A stretch of 64,000 bases of DNA from Dendrolimus kikuchii. Taxonomy: Eukaryota > Arthropoda > Insecta > Lepidoptera > Lasiocampidae. The stretch is from assembly GCA_019925095.2 (NCBI GenBank), contig CM034401.1, forward strand, positions 7,351,838 to 7,415,837, in the 5' to 3' direction. Both the position numbers and the translations under genes were made by a program. This document shows, one piece after another, positions 1 to 11,899 of the stretch; within the stretch, counting starts at the first letter, position 1, and each line of letters begins with the position of its first letter. The notes under the pieces were generated by a model. The model saw only the letters and a program-made list of their open reading frames with translations. It was not told where the DNA came from and searched no databases.

Positions 1-2018
1 AGTTTAAAAATGGATTAACTTTTACTGCTTGGGATATTTAAACCAACTAAATGTTGCGCACAATCCCACATGGGCGGCTTGCTATCATTGCGGATTAATC
101 CCTGTTGACGAGACGAAGTGTGTATGTTTGCTGAGCGACTTACTTACTATTCATTGTTTTAATCAAATCCCAACCACAACAACTAAGACATCAGTAACAG
201 CATTTAATTCGAAAAACGTAAGATCAAATTCAGACAGAGGACATGCGTCGATTTGATAATTTAGAGTAGAATATATTTTAGGTGCGGATAATAAAGATTT
301 ATGTGAGATTACCGAGGTGTGAAACGCGCCTTAGCGATTAAAAATACCCACGATACTGAGGAAACTCGAGCGTAATAGTTAGAATATTCAAAAGCTCTAT
401 TTATACCCAACCTTTACAATATTGTATATAGGCATTATGTAACGCGTCAGTCACAGCCTCGTCATATTAATCCCTAAAGGAGACTGATATTATCATCATT
501 GAACAATCTATAAGCGATTACGTGTGTCGACGGACGTGATGTCAGAATATACAGAGTATTTTGTTAAAGTAAACATTCTGTGTAAATTTAAAAGCGTTAA
601 GCCAGAAACAGTAGGGTAACTAAAATATTTTACACTGGGACCATTGAGATATAAGACGTTTATATGATCTAAGACTGGGACTAACTTTACACAGAGTCTT
701 CGAAGATTTACTTGCGTGAACTCTAGTTCCATATTTTACGGGAACGTTGAATTTTTCAGAATAAAAAGTATCATAATTTATGCTCATCTCTAAAGAGTCT
801 CCACATATAAAATCTAATTATATTGGAAATAACTAAAGTGTCATATTTTTGACTTTATGTTCTATCTCTCGGAAACAATACATACGTATACGGTAACCTA
901 TAGATGGCCTTTTCAGTATGCCTGAAAACGTGTATACAAAATGTCATGATGATCGGTTGAGATCACGCCTTAACTACTCATAGTTAAGGCGTGAAAACGT
1001 AACAAACTAACATTCACATTTATAACATGATAAGTAATTGGGTTAGTAAAACAATTTTAATTACTGTTGAAATAAGTTTATAAAAAACTTATTTGGCTAG
1101 TTAGAATTATGGCATTATACCTCACTACGCTCGTACCAGATTTAAGAGTCTACAACGACCTATGTAAAATGCTAAAACTTTCACAGCTTATTTGATTGCC
1201 ACCTGATTGTCAGTGAGTCTATTAAATTGTGATCTTTCCTCCTTTGTACAAACTTTTCTTACTGATTTCCAATGTGCAGGCATCGTAACACGTCTGCATT
1301 TGAACCATGACGAGGGTCACCTGATATCTCGTTGTCGTAATCTACTTATTTAGAGTGAGATTTAGCTGGATCCAAATTTAATTTGAGCCGTGGCCCACCT
1401 GCGTGAGATATGGCTTTACTTCATATGGCCTGGAACTGATATGTGGTCGTCAGAGTCTCATTGATTAAATAAAACCCGGTCTCTTACTAGTAATGCGTTT
1501 ATAGTAGTTTTTTTCCGATACGGGCCAGACCAACTAGATTTTATTCCATCAAAAAATAAAAAATTGTATCGATTAAAACTGAACTTAACTGCATCATTCT
1601 GAAGTGTGCTTTTTGGTTGTGCTGTTTTATTTTCAAATTTTTCCTTAAACATCGAGTTTGTCTCCCGTGATCACGGCTACTGTAAAGTAGCCGAAAGCGC
1701 GAGGGCCCAACACTTTTCCTTTATGTTACACTGCGTGAACTTTATAATTGTATTCTGGGTAGTGACTTGTACAAACTTCAAGGCCGCAATTAAATTATTG
1801 CATGTTCAACTTATAAGTAAAGTATGGCCATAATTCCTAAAAAAAAATTTAAAGTTCACCAAGGATGTCCAGTGGAATATAAAATCTTTTCGTCATAATT
1901 TGATGATATTTACGAAACAACCGTCAATATGACAGATTTGTAATGTTTCCTTTCGTTTCCTTAAATCAAATAATTACTTTATAATTATCACAAGGCCGTG
2001 AAGGAGTGAGTTTAATTC
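1..2018. other. Unassigned AT-rich DNA, no gene seen
   Basis: I see no convincing coding exon here; the open frames are short and lack recognisable domains. The only clear structure is a perfect stem-loop at 964-993, with 13-nt arms reading cacgccttaacta and a 4-nt loop. A related but non-palindromic sequence lies near 7860-7950, so this is probably an old dispersed repeat. Confidence 0.4.
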
Positions 2019-2024
2019 GTACAG

Positions 2025-2333
2025 AAACGGAGATAGAATACAATTTCCTGCGGCCGTTCGGTTTGTCGTAAGAGGCGACAAAACAACCAACCCACAGCCA
2101 GGTGGTAGGGCATTTGCCCAACTAGATGGCTACCACCCCTAGTCTAAAGTATGTCGCCATAACAACCTTGAATTGTGTTTCGGTCATTAGTGACCAGTTT
2201 CCAGTTTCCTTTAAAAGAGCAGCAGCGCATTTGTAGCACCTTTGGCGTTACAAGTGTCCATAAGCGATGGTAACTGCTTTTCATCAATCATCCGTCTGCC
2301 TGTCTGCTGAACTCCTGCAATAAAAAATAAAGA
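2025..2333 (+). mobile_element. LINE 3' end, 'tgcaataaa'-tailed family (family B)
   Basis: This is a non-coding 3' fragment of a non-LTR retrotransposon, ending in tgcaataaaaaataaag on the plus strand. The same sequence recurs at 11690-11878 (plus), 13737-14062 (minus) and 63262-63388 (minus). Its terminal part (tggtaactgctt, then gtctgcctgtctgctgaa) resembles the 3' end of the CR1/Jockey-like element at 59828-63205, so the two families probably share a 3' recognition tail. It abuts the SINE that follows. The 5' limit was chosen by comparison with the copy at 13.7-14.06 kb. Confidence 0.6.
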
Positions 2334-2338
2334 AAAGC

Positions 2339-2640
2339 GTCGTGGTAGTGTAATGGCTAGCGCACGCGTACTATACTCAAAGGGCGCGGGTTCGACCCTG
2401 GCTGGAACGTATGCACCACTGAGGCAGTTTTCTTACCTGATGTGCATATTGTTACAATTATCACGTGCTAACAACGGTGAAGAAAACATCGTGATGCACC
2501 TGCACATCGCTTTAACCGATGTGTCAAACCTGCCAAGCTGCCTTGGACAAGCGTGGCCGGTATACTGTCCGTTCCCTTATAATGGGAGACCCGAGCCCAG
2601 CATTGGGACATTTATGGGCTGTTAATATATATTTATTTAT
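2339..2640 (+). mobile_element. tRNA-derived SINE, family 1, copy 1
   Basis: This is a roughly 300-bp SINE. A tRNA-like head has an A-box-like stretch around 2343-2361 and a clear B box (ggttcgaccc, 2389-2398), which together form an internal RNA polymerase III promoter. The body ends in tttatgggctgttaatatat. Two further plus-strand copies lie at 31271-31551 and 50571-50866 and share the tRNA head, the body and the tatgggctgtta tail. A short open frame spans it but is not a gene. Mobilisation would depend on a partner LINE, which I cannot identify here. Confidence 0.75.
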
Positions 2641-3498
2641 ATCACAAGGCGTTATTTTAAAGCTCTTGCTTACAAAATTATGGTCCTTATCATTAAAGTA
2701 AACAAGTTATGTTGACAAAATGCGTATAATGTAAATAAAACAACTTGATACTTTAGATTTACGATAAACATCGTGATGTTTAACATAAAACTAAAAATTA
2801 CTAGTAACTATCAAAATAATTATTGACATAATATTGAAGTTGCTGGCTTAAAGAAATTTGCAAAAGTGGCGCTCCTATTATTTTCTACTCTTCATTTAAT
2901 ATGGCCAGCCTGTACGTATATAGGATTAAATTTAGTAAAATGTAATGATGACTTATTACTTTCTACCCATAATAACAGTTCCTATAGCGAAGCACTTTCC
3001 AATTAGGCTAAGCTCTAATAACACTGCGCATAAAATAATCCGATTTTACATCCTTCAAAGAGAAATTAATAAAAGCATTCTAAAGCGAATAAAGCAAATG
3101 CTTCAAATTAACAATGCGACATAAATTATAAAAGATTTTTCTTGGCTTCGCTTCCATAAACTATGAATTTATAAAAATTCCGAGATAAGTTTATCACGTG
3201 CAATAAAATGAAAAATTTATGGTAGCCATTATTTTAAGGAACGTAAACTTCCTGGTGGATCTCAATAAAATAATGGAAAAGGTCCTGTTAGGCAGATTAG
3301 AACAAAATCAACGTTTTATTACTTTTGAATAAATGCTATTTTAAATTTGGAAAGCAAAAGCAAAAGGTGATGGTATTTTTAACAAAGCAAAAGTCAGTTG
3401 GGTTAATGTGACATAAAAAGATGTCCTTCGATTGCTTACAACTAAGATAGCTTAAGTTATAACTCGCATAAAAACTTAATTATGTTTTTCTATATATA
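2641..3498. other. Unassigned AT-rich DNA
   Basis: I see no gene, RNA or clear repeat boundary in this stretch. It is AT-rich, with only short chance open frames. Confidence 0.4.
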
Positions 3499-4002
3499 CT
3501 AGGACATGCTCGCGACTTCGTTCATACCTGACTTAAAATTCCCGCAGGGTTCCCGGGATATCTACAAAATACTGCAGCGTTTAAAAAAGAATATAAGCTA
3601 TCGTTTTAATGAAAACAGTGTCAAAATAAGTTAATTTTTACCCACCAGAACAACTACAAATCGCTCCCGGTAATATTCCCGAGGAATTCCCGGCATAAAA
3701 AATATCACACGTGTTATTACATAAAATTTGTTATCGAACAGTGAAAAAATGAATTTGGAATTCGATTTTATTTAATCTGGCCATTTTAAATCATTCCCAG
3801 AAAACCCGCGGGATTCCCAGGATAAAAAGTAGCGCAGATATTTGCTGGCGCAATAGTTTTTACGTCAATCCCAAACAAACAGATAACAAATAAAAAAAAA
3901 TTGTATCGTATTCTCCATTGTTTATATGATGTATTCAGTTGTTGTTTTTTAATAGCTTCAATGTACAGACACGGCTTTTTTAGATGTTTATAATATTATA
4001 GA
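3499..4002 (-). mobile_element. Non-autonomous Helitron-like element (504 bp)
   Basis: Read on the minus strand, the element begins TCTATAATATTATAA and ends gcatgtcCTAG. It is flanked by A on the 5' side and T on the 3' side, the standard Helitron insertion signature (5'-A|TC...CTAG|T-3'). The interior holds two or three diverged units built around 'cccgggat' and 'ggataaaaagtagcgcag', which also occur at 31.55-31.96 kb and 59.15-59.83 kb. It has no Rep/helicase ORF, so it would have needed an autonomous partner. The ends were identified by eye. Confidence 0.6.
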
Positions 4003-4413
4003 TACATATATAGAATGTATTAACGCTAGCGAAGTCGCAAGCAACAACTAGTAATATTTAAATGCGAATATTTAGTTGTTTGTATAGGTACAAATAAAAA
4101 TCATAGCATTTACGCACTTGTCATTTTTGAGGTAAATCTTACTTCTTTTGTTCAAAGGTACACATGGATATTGTGCTCATGGCAGCTTAGCGGTTGACGC
4201 ACTACCATCCTAATGTAGTTTGTTTCATATCTTAACCATGCGTAAATTGAAATATTTGGAATTCGTGTTTGAAGAGACCTTACACGGTATTATAGAAATT
4301 GTGTACTAATTTATCAGTTCCAAAACATACAAAATAAATTTAAGACAAGTAAGAAATCCATAGATAGCAGTAATTCAAAAAGTTAATAAATATTTCTTTC
4401 AATATTTAATAAA

Positions 4414-4541
4414 TCTTATATATATTTTAATATATAAAACTGAAGAGTTTGTTTGTTTGTTTGTACTGTACTGGTCTGATTTGAAAAATCTTTCAGTGTT
4501 AGATAGCCCGTTTATCGAGGAAGGCTATAGGCTATATAAGA

Positions 4542-4585
<44 letters not shown>

Positions 4586-4651
4586 GAATGTTTCAAAATC
4601 GGGGGGTTTTGAAAACAAATTCCACGCGGACGACGTCGCGGGCACATCTAG
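4414..4651 (+). mobile_element. Short Helitron-like element with internal (AT)n
   Basis: It starts with TC after an A (4414) and ends in cacatCTAG before a T (4651), with the 'gcggacgacgtcgcgggca' type 3' end seen in other Helitrons of this window. It contains a gtttgtttgtttgt stretch and an (AT)n run at about 4546-4582. There is no coding capacity. Confidence 0.55.
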
Positions 4652-4652
4652 T

Positions 4653-5102
4653 TGTTTTGTATATTGAAACACTTAACCGGGGCACATATGCCACTCTCGA
4701 TGAGAGTTATAATTATGTTTGTGTCGTTTGCTGTTGAAACGCTTGGCCCGTGGGCTCCTGAGCCCATGAGCCTCTACAAAAATTTATCAGTTATTAGTCA
4801 TCGGTCAGCGTTTTCATTAGCATTAAAATTAGCTTATTCCGACACAGTTTTCACTAAAACGATAGCTTACATTATTTTTTAAATGATACGGTACTTTGTA
4901 TCCCCGGAATCCCCTGGGAATTTCAAGTCAAGCGCGGACGAAGTCGCGGGCATATCCTAGTTGTAAATATGTAGATTTTTTAAAATAACTATAGTACTAA
5001 TATTCTTTATTGTTTGTTTTGTATGTCTATGTATGTACGTATATATTTTTATAACTATAATATATGTATTATAATTACTTTATTATTATATTAATATATA
5101 TC
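4653..5102 (+). mobile_element. Helitron-like 3' end (CTAG at 4957-4960) and flanking AT-rich DNA
   Basis: The sequence gcggacgaagtcgcgggc followed by atatcCTAG and then T is the same 3' terminus as the Helitrons at 3499 and 31552, here on the plus strand. I could not place its 5' TC end with confidence. The remainder up to the LINE insertion is low-complexity AT-rich DNA. Confidence 0.4.
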
Positions 5103-5115
5103 TATTTCAACTGCA

Positions 5116-7614
5116 TTTCAACTTCTCGCGCATGCGGCGAAGGGGGCCGCCACCCTTCACGCAGCGCCAAACCTGGCGGGTCGAGAGGAGCAGAGTGCCG
5201 TATAGGCACGTGGAATGTGAGAGGATTGATATAATGCATGAGAGAAGCCTGGATGCCCTATGTCTGACAGAGACAAAGCGGAAGGGGTGCAGCGTCGATG
5301 ACCTCCCCGGTGGTATGCTTGCTCTGTGGTCCGGCGTGGACCTGGACGAGCGTGCAAGTGGGGGGGTAGGCGTCGTACTCTCATCCCGCTTTGTGTCTGG
5401 AGTAAAAGACTATTGTCTGGTGAACCCGAGACTTCTCTGGGTACGTCTAAAACTGGGGATCACGCGAGTTTTTCTGGTCGCAGCTTATGCTCCCGTAAGC
5501 TCAGCGGATCCCCAAGAACTCGAGAAGTTTTGGGAGTCTGTGAGAGAAATTCTGGATTTGGCTGAAGGGAACGAAAGATTAATTATGTGTGGTGATCTTA
5601 ATGGCTGGGTGGGGACCAAACGAGACGGCCTTGAGGCTGTCCTTGGACCCTATGGTGACAAGAGAGTGAATGATGCTGGTAGGCCAATCATAGACGTATG
5701 CATGGAAAGAAACTTGCTTGTGTCGAACACCTTATTCCATCATAAGGATATTCACATGTATACATGGGGAATGAATGATCAGAAAAGTATGATTGATCTG
5801 ATTTTAATAGATAGTCGCCTCCGAAACACAATAATGGATACAAGAGCCTACAGAGGCCCCACTCTTGAAACGGACCACTACCTGGTGATAAGCCGGTTTG
5901 TGGGCCTTTTCAAGAAGTGGAGACACTGGCGAGTGCGTACCAATTTCGGGGAGCTTGAAAGAATAAAGTGTGAAAAATTGGAAGATGTTAGTGTAAGGAG
6001 TATGTATGCGCGCCTAGTCGAAGAAAGGCTTGCAAAAGCGGACTTCTCCGACTTAGATGTGGATAATGACTGGGATAGTATGAAAGAAAGTATAGTGGAA
6101 AGCGCAAAAGAAGCATGTGGATGCGCAAAGAGGCACATAACAACGAAAGGTGATGAATGGTGGGACGCGGATGTTAAATCCAGCGTAGAGAGAAAGAGAA
6201 AAGCCTGGCTGGATTATGTTGCTTCTTTGCAACAGAATGACAGTATGAAAGAGATGAAGAAAGAAATTTATCGCCTCTGCAAGAATGAAACCAAAGCTTT
6301 AGTGAAAGAGAAGCGCGAAAGAATAAAATTGAAAGAAGAAGAGAAGCTGACGGAGAACTTCGAGGCGAATACCAAACTCTTTTGGAGAGAGGTTAAGAAG
6401 TCTCGGGGTTGTTCGTCAGCTTCCAGAATGGAAAGAATAAAATCTAAAGCTGGGGACGTTCTTGCTCACCCACAAGAGGTGTTAGCGCGATGGAGTGAAT
6501 ATTTTAGAGAAATGTATGATAATATCCCGGATGCTGGCACCACGACTGAGTCTGTGACCGACTCCGAGGAGTCAGCATCCGAGATCACTTTGGAAGAGAT
6601 CGAATGGTCGATAAGAAGTCTGAAAAATGGAAAGGCAGGAGGAATCGATAGTGTGTCTGCTGAGATGATCAAATATGGTGGAACCTGCGTCCGGGACGCT
6701 TTCCTGTCCTTATGCAATTTGTGCTGGAGGACGGGAAAGGTTCCCAAGGACTGGAGGCGCGCTGTCATCGTGCCCTTGTATAAAGGCAAGGGGTCACGTA
6801 TGGAGTGCGCCAGCTACAGGGCCATCAGTTTGATCAGCACAGCATCTAAAGTGTATACGAAGATTATTGAAAAGAGAATGAGAGTGGTATCCGATGGATT
6901 ATTGTGGGATGCACAAGGTGGCTTCAGAAATGGAAGGGGATGTATGGATCAAGTTTTCTCTCTCCGCAATATCGTAGAGAAGCAGCTGGCTATGGGCCGG
7001 AAGGTTTTCTGCGGTTTTGTGGATCTAGAGAAAGCATTTGACAGGGTTGTGCGGAAGGACCTCTGGGACATATTGCCCAGATATGGGATTAATGGCCAAC
7101 TGATGCGTGCTGTGCAGTCCACTTACGAGGACTGTATGGCATGCGTGCGGCTGGATGGCAGCCTGTCGCCCTGGTTTGACGTCAATATTGGCGTCCGACA
7201 GGGCTGCGTGCTGTCGGCTTTGCTGTTCATCCTATACCTGGACGATTGTCTCCAGAGAATAAGATTGATGGATGTTGGGGTGCGGATGAGTGACCTAGTT
7301 GTAAGGGAAAGGAATGCTCCGGTGGTTCGGACATGTAGAAAGAATGCATGATGAAAGAATGAATAAACAGATATACAATGCAAAAGTGGATGGATGCAGA
7401 AGTCGTGGAAGGCCACGACACACTTTCCATGATCAAATTGATCGTGTACTAGCAGAAGGTGATGTTAGGAGCCTTAAGAACAGACGAGCGTGCATGACAA
7501 GAGTTATGAATGTCAAAGAAGCAAGTGAGGTGTGTAAGAATAAGCCTAAATGGCGCTCTGTTGTTCGTGCCTACCCCGCAAGGGAACTGGCGTGAAGTTA
7601 TGTATGTATGTATG
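5116..7614 (+). pseudogene. Non-LTR retrotransposon (RTE-like family A), defective long copy
   Basis: A non-LTR retrotransposon that encoded an apurinic-type endonuclease followed by a reverse transcriptase. Visible in the open frame 5132-7351 are endonuclease motifs (CLTETK; MCGDLNGW; TDHYLV) and RT motifs (GGIDSVSAEM; GGFRNGRGCMDQ; FVDLEKAFDRV; GVRQGCVLSALLF). The endonuclease start (IGTWNVRGL, about 5204-5230) lies in another frame, so there is a frameshift near 5232. After SDLVV (7300) the frame loses 185 codons that are present in the copy at 44.7-45.9 kb, including the catalytic YADD. A 1-nt insertion then shifts the frame to an early stop. The true C terminus (ending YPARELA) continues in another frame to 7595. 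A (TATG)n tail follows. The element is flanked by a 13-bp target duplication, tatttcaactgca, at 5103-5115 and 7615-7627. Confidence 0.85.
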
Positions 7615-7644
7615 TATTTCAACTGCACGCCAAACCTATCGAAG

Positions 7645-7757
7645 ATATTGCTTTTAGCAATAAGGCCGCCCATTGTACTACCTTTTAATAAGTAATTTTA
7701 TAGTGTATTTTTTCTATGTAATGTTGGTGGACAATAAAGAGTATTGTATCGTATAGT
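7645..7757 (+). mobile_element. Jockey-like LINE 3' end fragment
   Basis: It contains 'gaagatattgcttttagcaa' and 'taaggccgcc', followed by an AT-rich stretch and gacaataaagagtattgtat. The same block recurs at 9262-9400, 25935-26020, 33166-33290, 38578-38700, 43355-43480 and 51585-51690. I recognise this non-coding tail as widespread in lepidopteran genomes. The family assignment is from memory and uncertain. Confidence 0.5.
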
Positions 7758-8904
7758 AGTACTACAACTGTTTGTACAATAACCGTTTAAAAGTTATTTT
7801 TCTATCCTTCGCTGCTTTTTTCTGGATAAAAGCTACTCTATATTCTTTTTTGTCCACCTGACAACGTATTTGCAAAATCTCACGATGATCGGGTAATTAG
7901 AAGGCGTAAAGGCGTGACAAATAAGCGAACTCACATTTAAAGTTTATTGCCAATTCTTCTCCTTAACAGCAATAACAGGTTGCGAAGCGGTGTACATAGA
8001 ATAGATAGTAAAATTAAATTTTAACTTATACGTATGACCTTCAAAAGGTGTTCTCCAGTGGTACTTATTTTGAATAAAAACTTTTTAATATTAATTTTAA
8101 TTTGGACTTATAATATTGTTACGAATTGCGGGACTCGAATTAAAATGCCGTTAGAATTACTATAGAGTTTCTTAGAACTATACAAACACGTATAACACAG
8201 GTACAAATATAACCGAACATAACAAGTCCAAACGTAATGCAGAAGGTCGTAATTCAATAGAACGCGCAAAGTCTGTCACTCATTAGATTCCCGATTGTAG
8301 TACACACGTCTCGTTTCGCTCGTGGTCGCTCGACTAACTCCCGCGTCAATCGAGCCATTGCTTTATACTGCACAGATTCAATATGTCCGCCCGGCTGCGT
8401 GGACTAAATTTCCTAGAATCAGCTTCTACTTTAAATCCGTAACACCTGGCTAATGATCACAATACAACAATAGGCCGTATGCTATTAGTTCAAATGCCGA
8501 CGGGTAATAAATGTGCTTTGTTTCAGATATACAGGTGGATTTTGTTTTTGTCGGGACCCGAGTTGTAACAATATTAATATGGATTATAGATACCGTAAAG
8601 CTGCACACATGATAGAGAGATTCGATCTGTATGATTCTGGTTACTCGAAAGCATTTTATTATAGAAAACCAACCCTTGTAATCCCCTAAATAGCTAAACC
8701 CCTTCATTGCGATTCATCGTGTGTTTTGGGACCCCGTAAATATTTCCAAAAGCTGAATGTAGGCCACTTGTTACCATCGCTGTCGCCAATCTTTTATCTT
8801 AAGTCCATTAGTGTCTGGATAACATTATCCATAGACATATTGATAACTTTGCAAAAATAAATCTGTATATTTTTTTAAAATGGGGCAAATGTCACATATG
8901 TTCG
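7758..8904. other. Unassigned AT-rich DNA
   Basis: No gene is seen. A stretch at about 7850-7950 ('cgatgatcgg...ggcgtgacaaataagc') resembles 940-1020, so it is probably an old dispersed repeat. Nothing else is recognisable. Confidence 0.4.
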
Positions 8905-9108
8905 CTTTTTGCCTGAAGCAGACAAAAAGGCAGACGGCACTCCTGGTGGAAAGTGGTTATTGTCGTCTACGGACGTTTGCAACACCAGGGGTCTCGCCAC
9001 CGCGTTGCCAACCTCTTGGACATTTTATAACGCCCTTCTTAAGAAACCCCATGTCATAGCCCAAAGGAAAAACCGCGGCGGGAAGTTCCCTTCAGAACAT
9101 TATTTCGT
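8905..9108 (-). mobile_element. 3' fragment of the CR1/Jockey-like element
   Basis: This block is clearly related to the last part of the element at 59828-63205: gcagacggcactcctggtgg, gacgtttgcaacaccagggg, then cattttataacgcccttctt and the gcggcgggaagttcc region. It is in the same minus-strand orientation, 5'-truncated and non-coding. Confidence 0.65.
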
Positions 9109-9261
9109 CATTCCATTATAAAACTATAAAAAACTACTTACCGGAATTTGTTACAACATAAGTTGAAAGTATGTTTTAAGATGTACAGCTTCAAATGTTT
9201 TGCAGAATTTACCGCGTGATAGTCCAACATTTTGAGGGAGAGGATACAATTTTCGATAGAT

Positions 9262-9400
9262 CGATAACACTTTATTATACACCAATACAAAAATGAACTT
9301 AAAGGCTAAAATGATATCTAGTTATGTACAAAAGGGCGGTCTTATCGCTAAAAAGCGATCTCTTCCAGACAATCCTAGGAAAATAATTGAGATGATAATG
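9262..9400 (-). mobile_element. Jockey-like LINE 3' end fragment
   Basis: It begins cgataacactttattataca and contains gggcggtcttatcgctaaaa and gcgatctcttccagac. This is the reverse complement of the 'ggaagagatcgc...taaggccgcc' tail seen at 7645 and 43355. There is no coding content. Confidence 0.5.
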
Positions 9401-9452
9401 GCGATGGTGGTATACGTAACATACAATACGAACTACTTACAGTTTAATAATA

Positions 9453-9623
9453 CATACACATACATACATAACTTCACGCCAGTTCCCTTGCGGGGTAGGC
9501 ATGAACAACAGAGTGCCATTTAGGCTTATTCTTAGACACCTCACTTGCCTCTTTGACATTCATAACTCTTGTCATGCAAGCTCGTCTGTTCTTAAGGCTC
9601 CTGACATCACCTTCTGCTAGTAC
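9453..9623 (-). mobile_element. LINE family A, severely 5'-truncated copy
   Basis: It holds only the last ~45 codons of family A (LAEGDVRSLKNRRACMTRV ... AYPARELA) plus the (TATG)n tail, on the minus strand. It is flanked by a 14-bp target-site duplication, acagtttaataata, at 9439-9452 and 9624-9637. This is the expected product of incomplete target-primed reverse transcription. Confidence 0.85.
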
Positions 9624-9648
9624 ACAGTTTAATAATAAATACATTATA

Positions 9649-9663
9649 TATATATATATATAT

Positions 9664-9731
<68 letters not shown>
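9649..9731. repeat. (AT)n microsatellite
   Basis: An almost uninterrupted alternating AT tract of about 80 bp, broken once by 'cacaca'. Open frames of Tyr/Ile repeats on both strands are an artefact of this tract. Confidence 0.95.
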
Positions 9732-9734
<3 letters not shown>

Positions 9735-10454
9735 GGTGCAGAAATTTGATATATTACATAGATATATACATACCATACACATTTTTTTACTACTTTAAAA
9801 TCTGATATCTCCCCTACATCTGTTAACTTACATAAAAACATTACAAATGTCAACCAATAGTTACATGTATGGCATCCTCTACCGTCCTAATTTTTAGTTG
9901 CTTTGTGATTTTCTGACACCATTGACCCATTATCATATACACTACACTTTTTCGTCAAATTACATCCATATTACTCACATAAAATACAGGCGGAATATGA
10001 CGAAAACAAGATTTCCGTATATATGCTAAAATGGCTATCAAAGCGTGTGTGTAAAAAATGTGACTAGTTTATTACGCATTATTCACATGCACAGAACATA
10101 CATATAATTACATATTATAACAATAAAACCTTAAGTTTATAGTATTAATGGATGCTTTTCTCTATCCTGCCTAAAAAAATCACTTCAATAACATAATACC
10201 TTATGAATGGAAACTAGAGAGGTACTTTTATTTTTTCTCAGAATAATAATAGATTGGAACACAAAATAACATTTTTAAATTTAGAAGCAATGATAACACA
10301 AGCACCAAATGTATCATCGAGATAATGCTCTGTTTTTCCCAGCTAGACAGAATACAAGATAACATTTTATTTAATTTTGAGACTAGAATTGGACACCAAC
10401 TATATCTACACAACAGACAACTCAGATATTCACAGGCCACGGAGGGTTCTTTAA
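9732..10454. other. Unassigned AT-rich DNA
   Basis: No gene or clear repeat is recognised. Confidence 0.35.
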
Positions 10455-10730
10455 AAACTTAAACCGGTTCAATTTGAAGGAGGACCCATCGCGTGTCTGT
10501 GAATCTGGAGAACCGGAGACCCCCTTACACGCAATCTTCGATTGCCCCGTCTTTGCTGTGCCCGGTACAACGTCGGGTTTGCCCTAAAAACGAATATCAG
10601 CACAAGCAACATACAAGAACTACTCGGCAGGAAGCAACGCGAGGAGTTTGTAAAGTACGCACTAAAAATTGCGAAAGCAGTAAATAAACGTAACGGGTCA
10701 ACAAATAACATTGGTGGTATATAATTCTAT
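10455..10730 (+). pseudogene. C-terminal fragment of a non-LTR retrotransposon (zinc-knuckle tail)
   Basis: One frame reads VCESGEPETPLHAIFDCPVF, and a neighbouring frame continues ARYNVGFALKTNISTSN and QELLGRKQREEFVKYALK. This Cys-rich '..HAIFDCP' pattern followed by a short helical tail is typical of the extreme C terminus of many insect non-LTR polyproteins (R1/I/Jockey groups), where a CCHC knuckle follows the RT or RNase H. Here one cysteine pair is degraded and there is a frameshift near 10550. The clade is not certain. Confidence 0.5.
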
Positions 10731-11689
10731 ATACCCACACAGTGTGAGTAAAACTTAATATTAAAAATGTAAATAACCTTACCTGCAAACATTGAAATGT
10801 ATAATAGAAGTAATATAGATAGATAGAGTAATAGATAAAACATGTAATAAATATATAGATAAGAAATAAACAAACATACAACAGATATAATTAATTAGAT
10901 AGATATATAATCGTACTAGCAAATAAGAAATATGTATTAGAAAGTAAGACTGTTTTTAAAATGGGAGAAAAGAAAACAAAAAAGATTTAAACCCCACCTA
11001 TTATTCCTTGTGTATTTAGATTTTATAAGATAATAAAATCAGACATGAAAAAGAAAAGGCTCTGTCTTGAACTATGACGGAGGAGTTGGCGATAAAAAAA
11101 ATTAAAAAATCCCGGTTACGTTAGAAGCGAGTATTTCAAAGCCTGAGGTCTGCTTTCCTGCTTTTACTCCTTTACATTTTGCACGGTGTTCGGCGTTCAT
11201 TATTGCGAGATTACTGACTGGCACGTCTCACAATGTCAAGTAATGAACCTACCTTTTCTACCGGTCATTATGTGATTTAGTTAGCTGGCTAGTTAGACAT
11301 TTGTTCCCTTCATAAGCAACCAGATCCATGAAGAGTAGTGGTACTATAGTACTTATAGTACTTTATAGAACTTGGTAAAAATTTACTTACGCACTTAGTA
11401 GTGGTACTTTTGCAGACATGAAGACCGCTGAAGTTACGAGAGTTCTATTCGTGGTTCAACCGCTTCATATCATACTCCATCAATTTGAAGACCATTTCAC
11501 AGAAAGAGTTAAAAATAACCTAATAAAGGTTATATGACTTATCTGGCTTTTTTAGAACTTTCATGTCAATCACAGTTTTTCAACTTTATAATATACCTCA
11601 ACTCTTAGACTATTACAGAAAAATGGAGTCTTGGACTCTAAAAGTGAAGCCGGCTAAAGAATGCCGATCCCGCTGCAGTGCGTCGGGTT
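10731..11689. other. Unassigned AT-rich DNA
   Basis: No gene is seen. Short repeats of 'gatagatag'/'atatagat' type occur around 10810-10910. Confidence 0.35.
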
Positions 11690-11878
11690 AACCTTACTAT
11701 AATATATGTCGCCATAACAACCTTGAGTTGTGTTCCGGCATTACTGACCAGGTTCCAGTCTCCCTTAAGAGAGCAGTAGCGATTTGTAGCACTTTTGGTG
11801 TTGCAAATGTCCATAGGCGATGGTAACCGCTTTCCATCAAGTGGGCCGTCTATCTGTCTGCTGAACTCCTGCAATAAA
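11690..11878 (+). mobile_element. LINE 3' end, family B
   Basis: It matches the 3' half of 2025-2333 (gtcgccataacaaccttgag, ggtaaccgctttccatcaag, ctgctgaactcctgcaataa) and ends in a tgcaataaa(TA)n tail on the plus strand. It is 5'-truncated and non-coding. Confidence 0.6.
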
Positions 11879-11899
11879 TATATATATATATATATATAT

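Noticed and set aside
9474..9853. Tyr/Ile-repeat open frames on both strands
   Set aside because: They are caused by the (AT)n microsatellite next to a truncated LINE.
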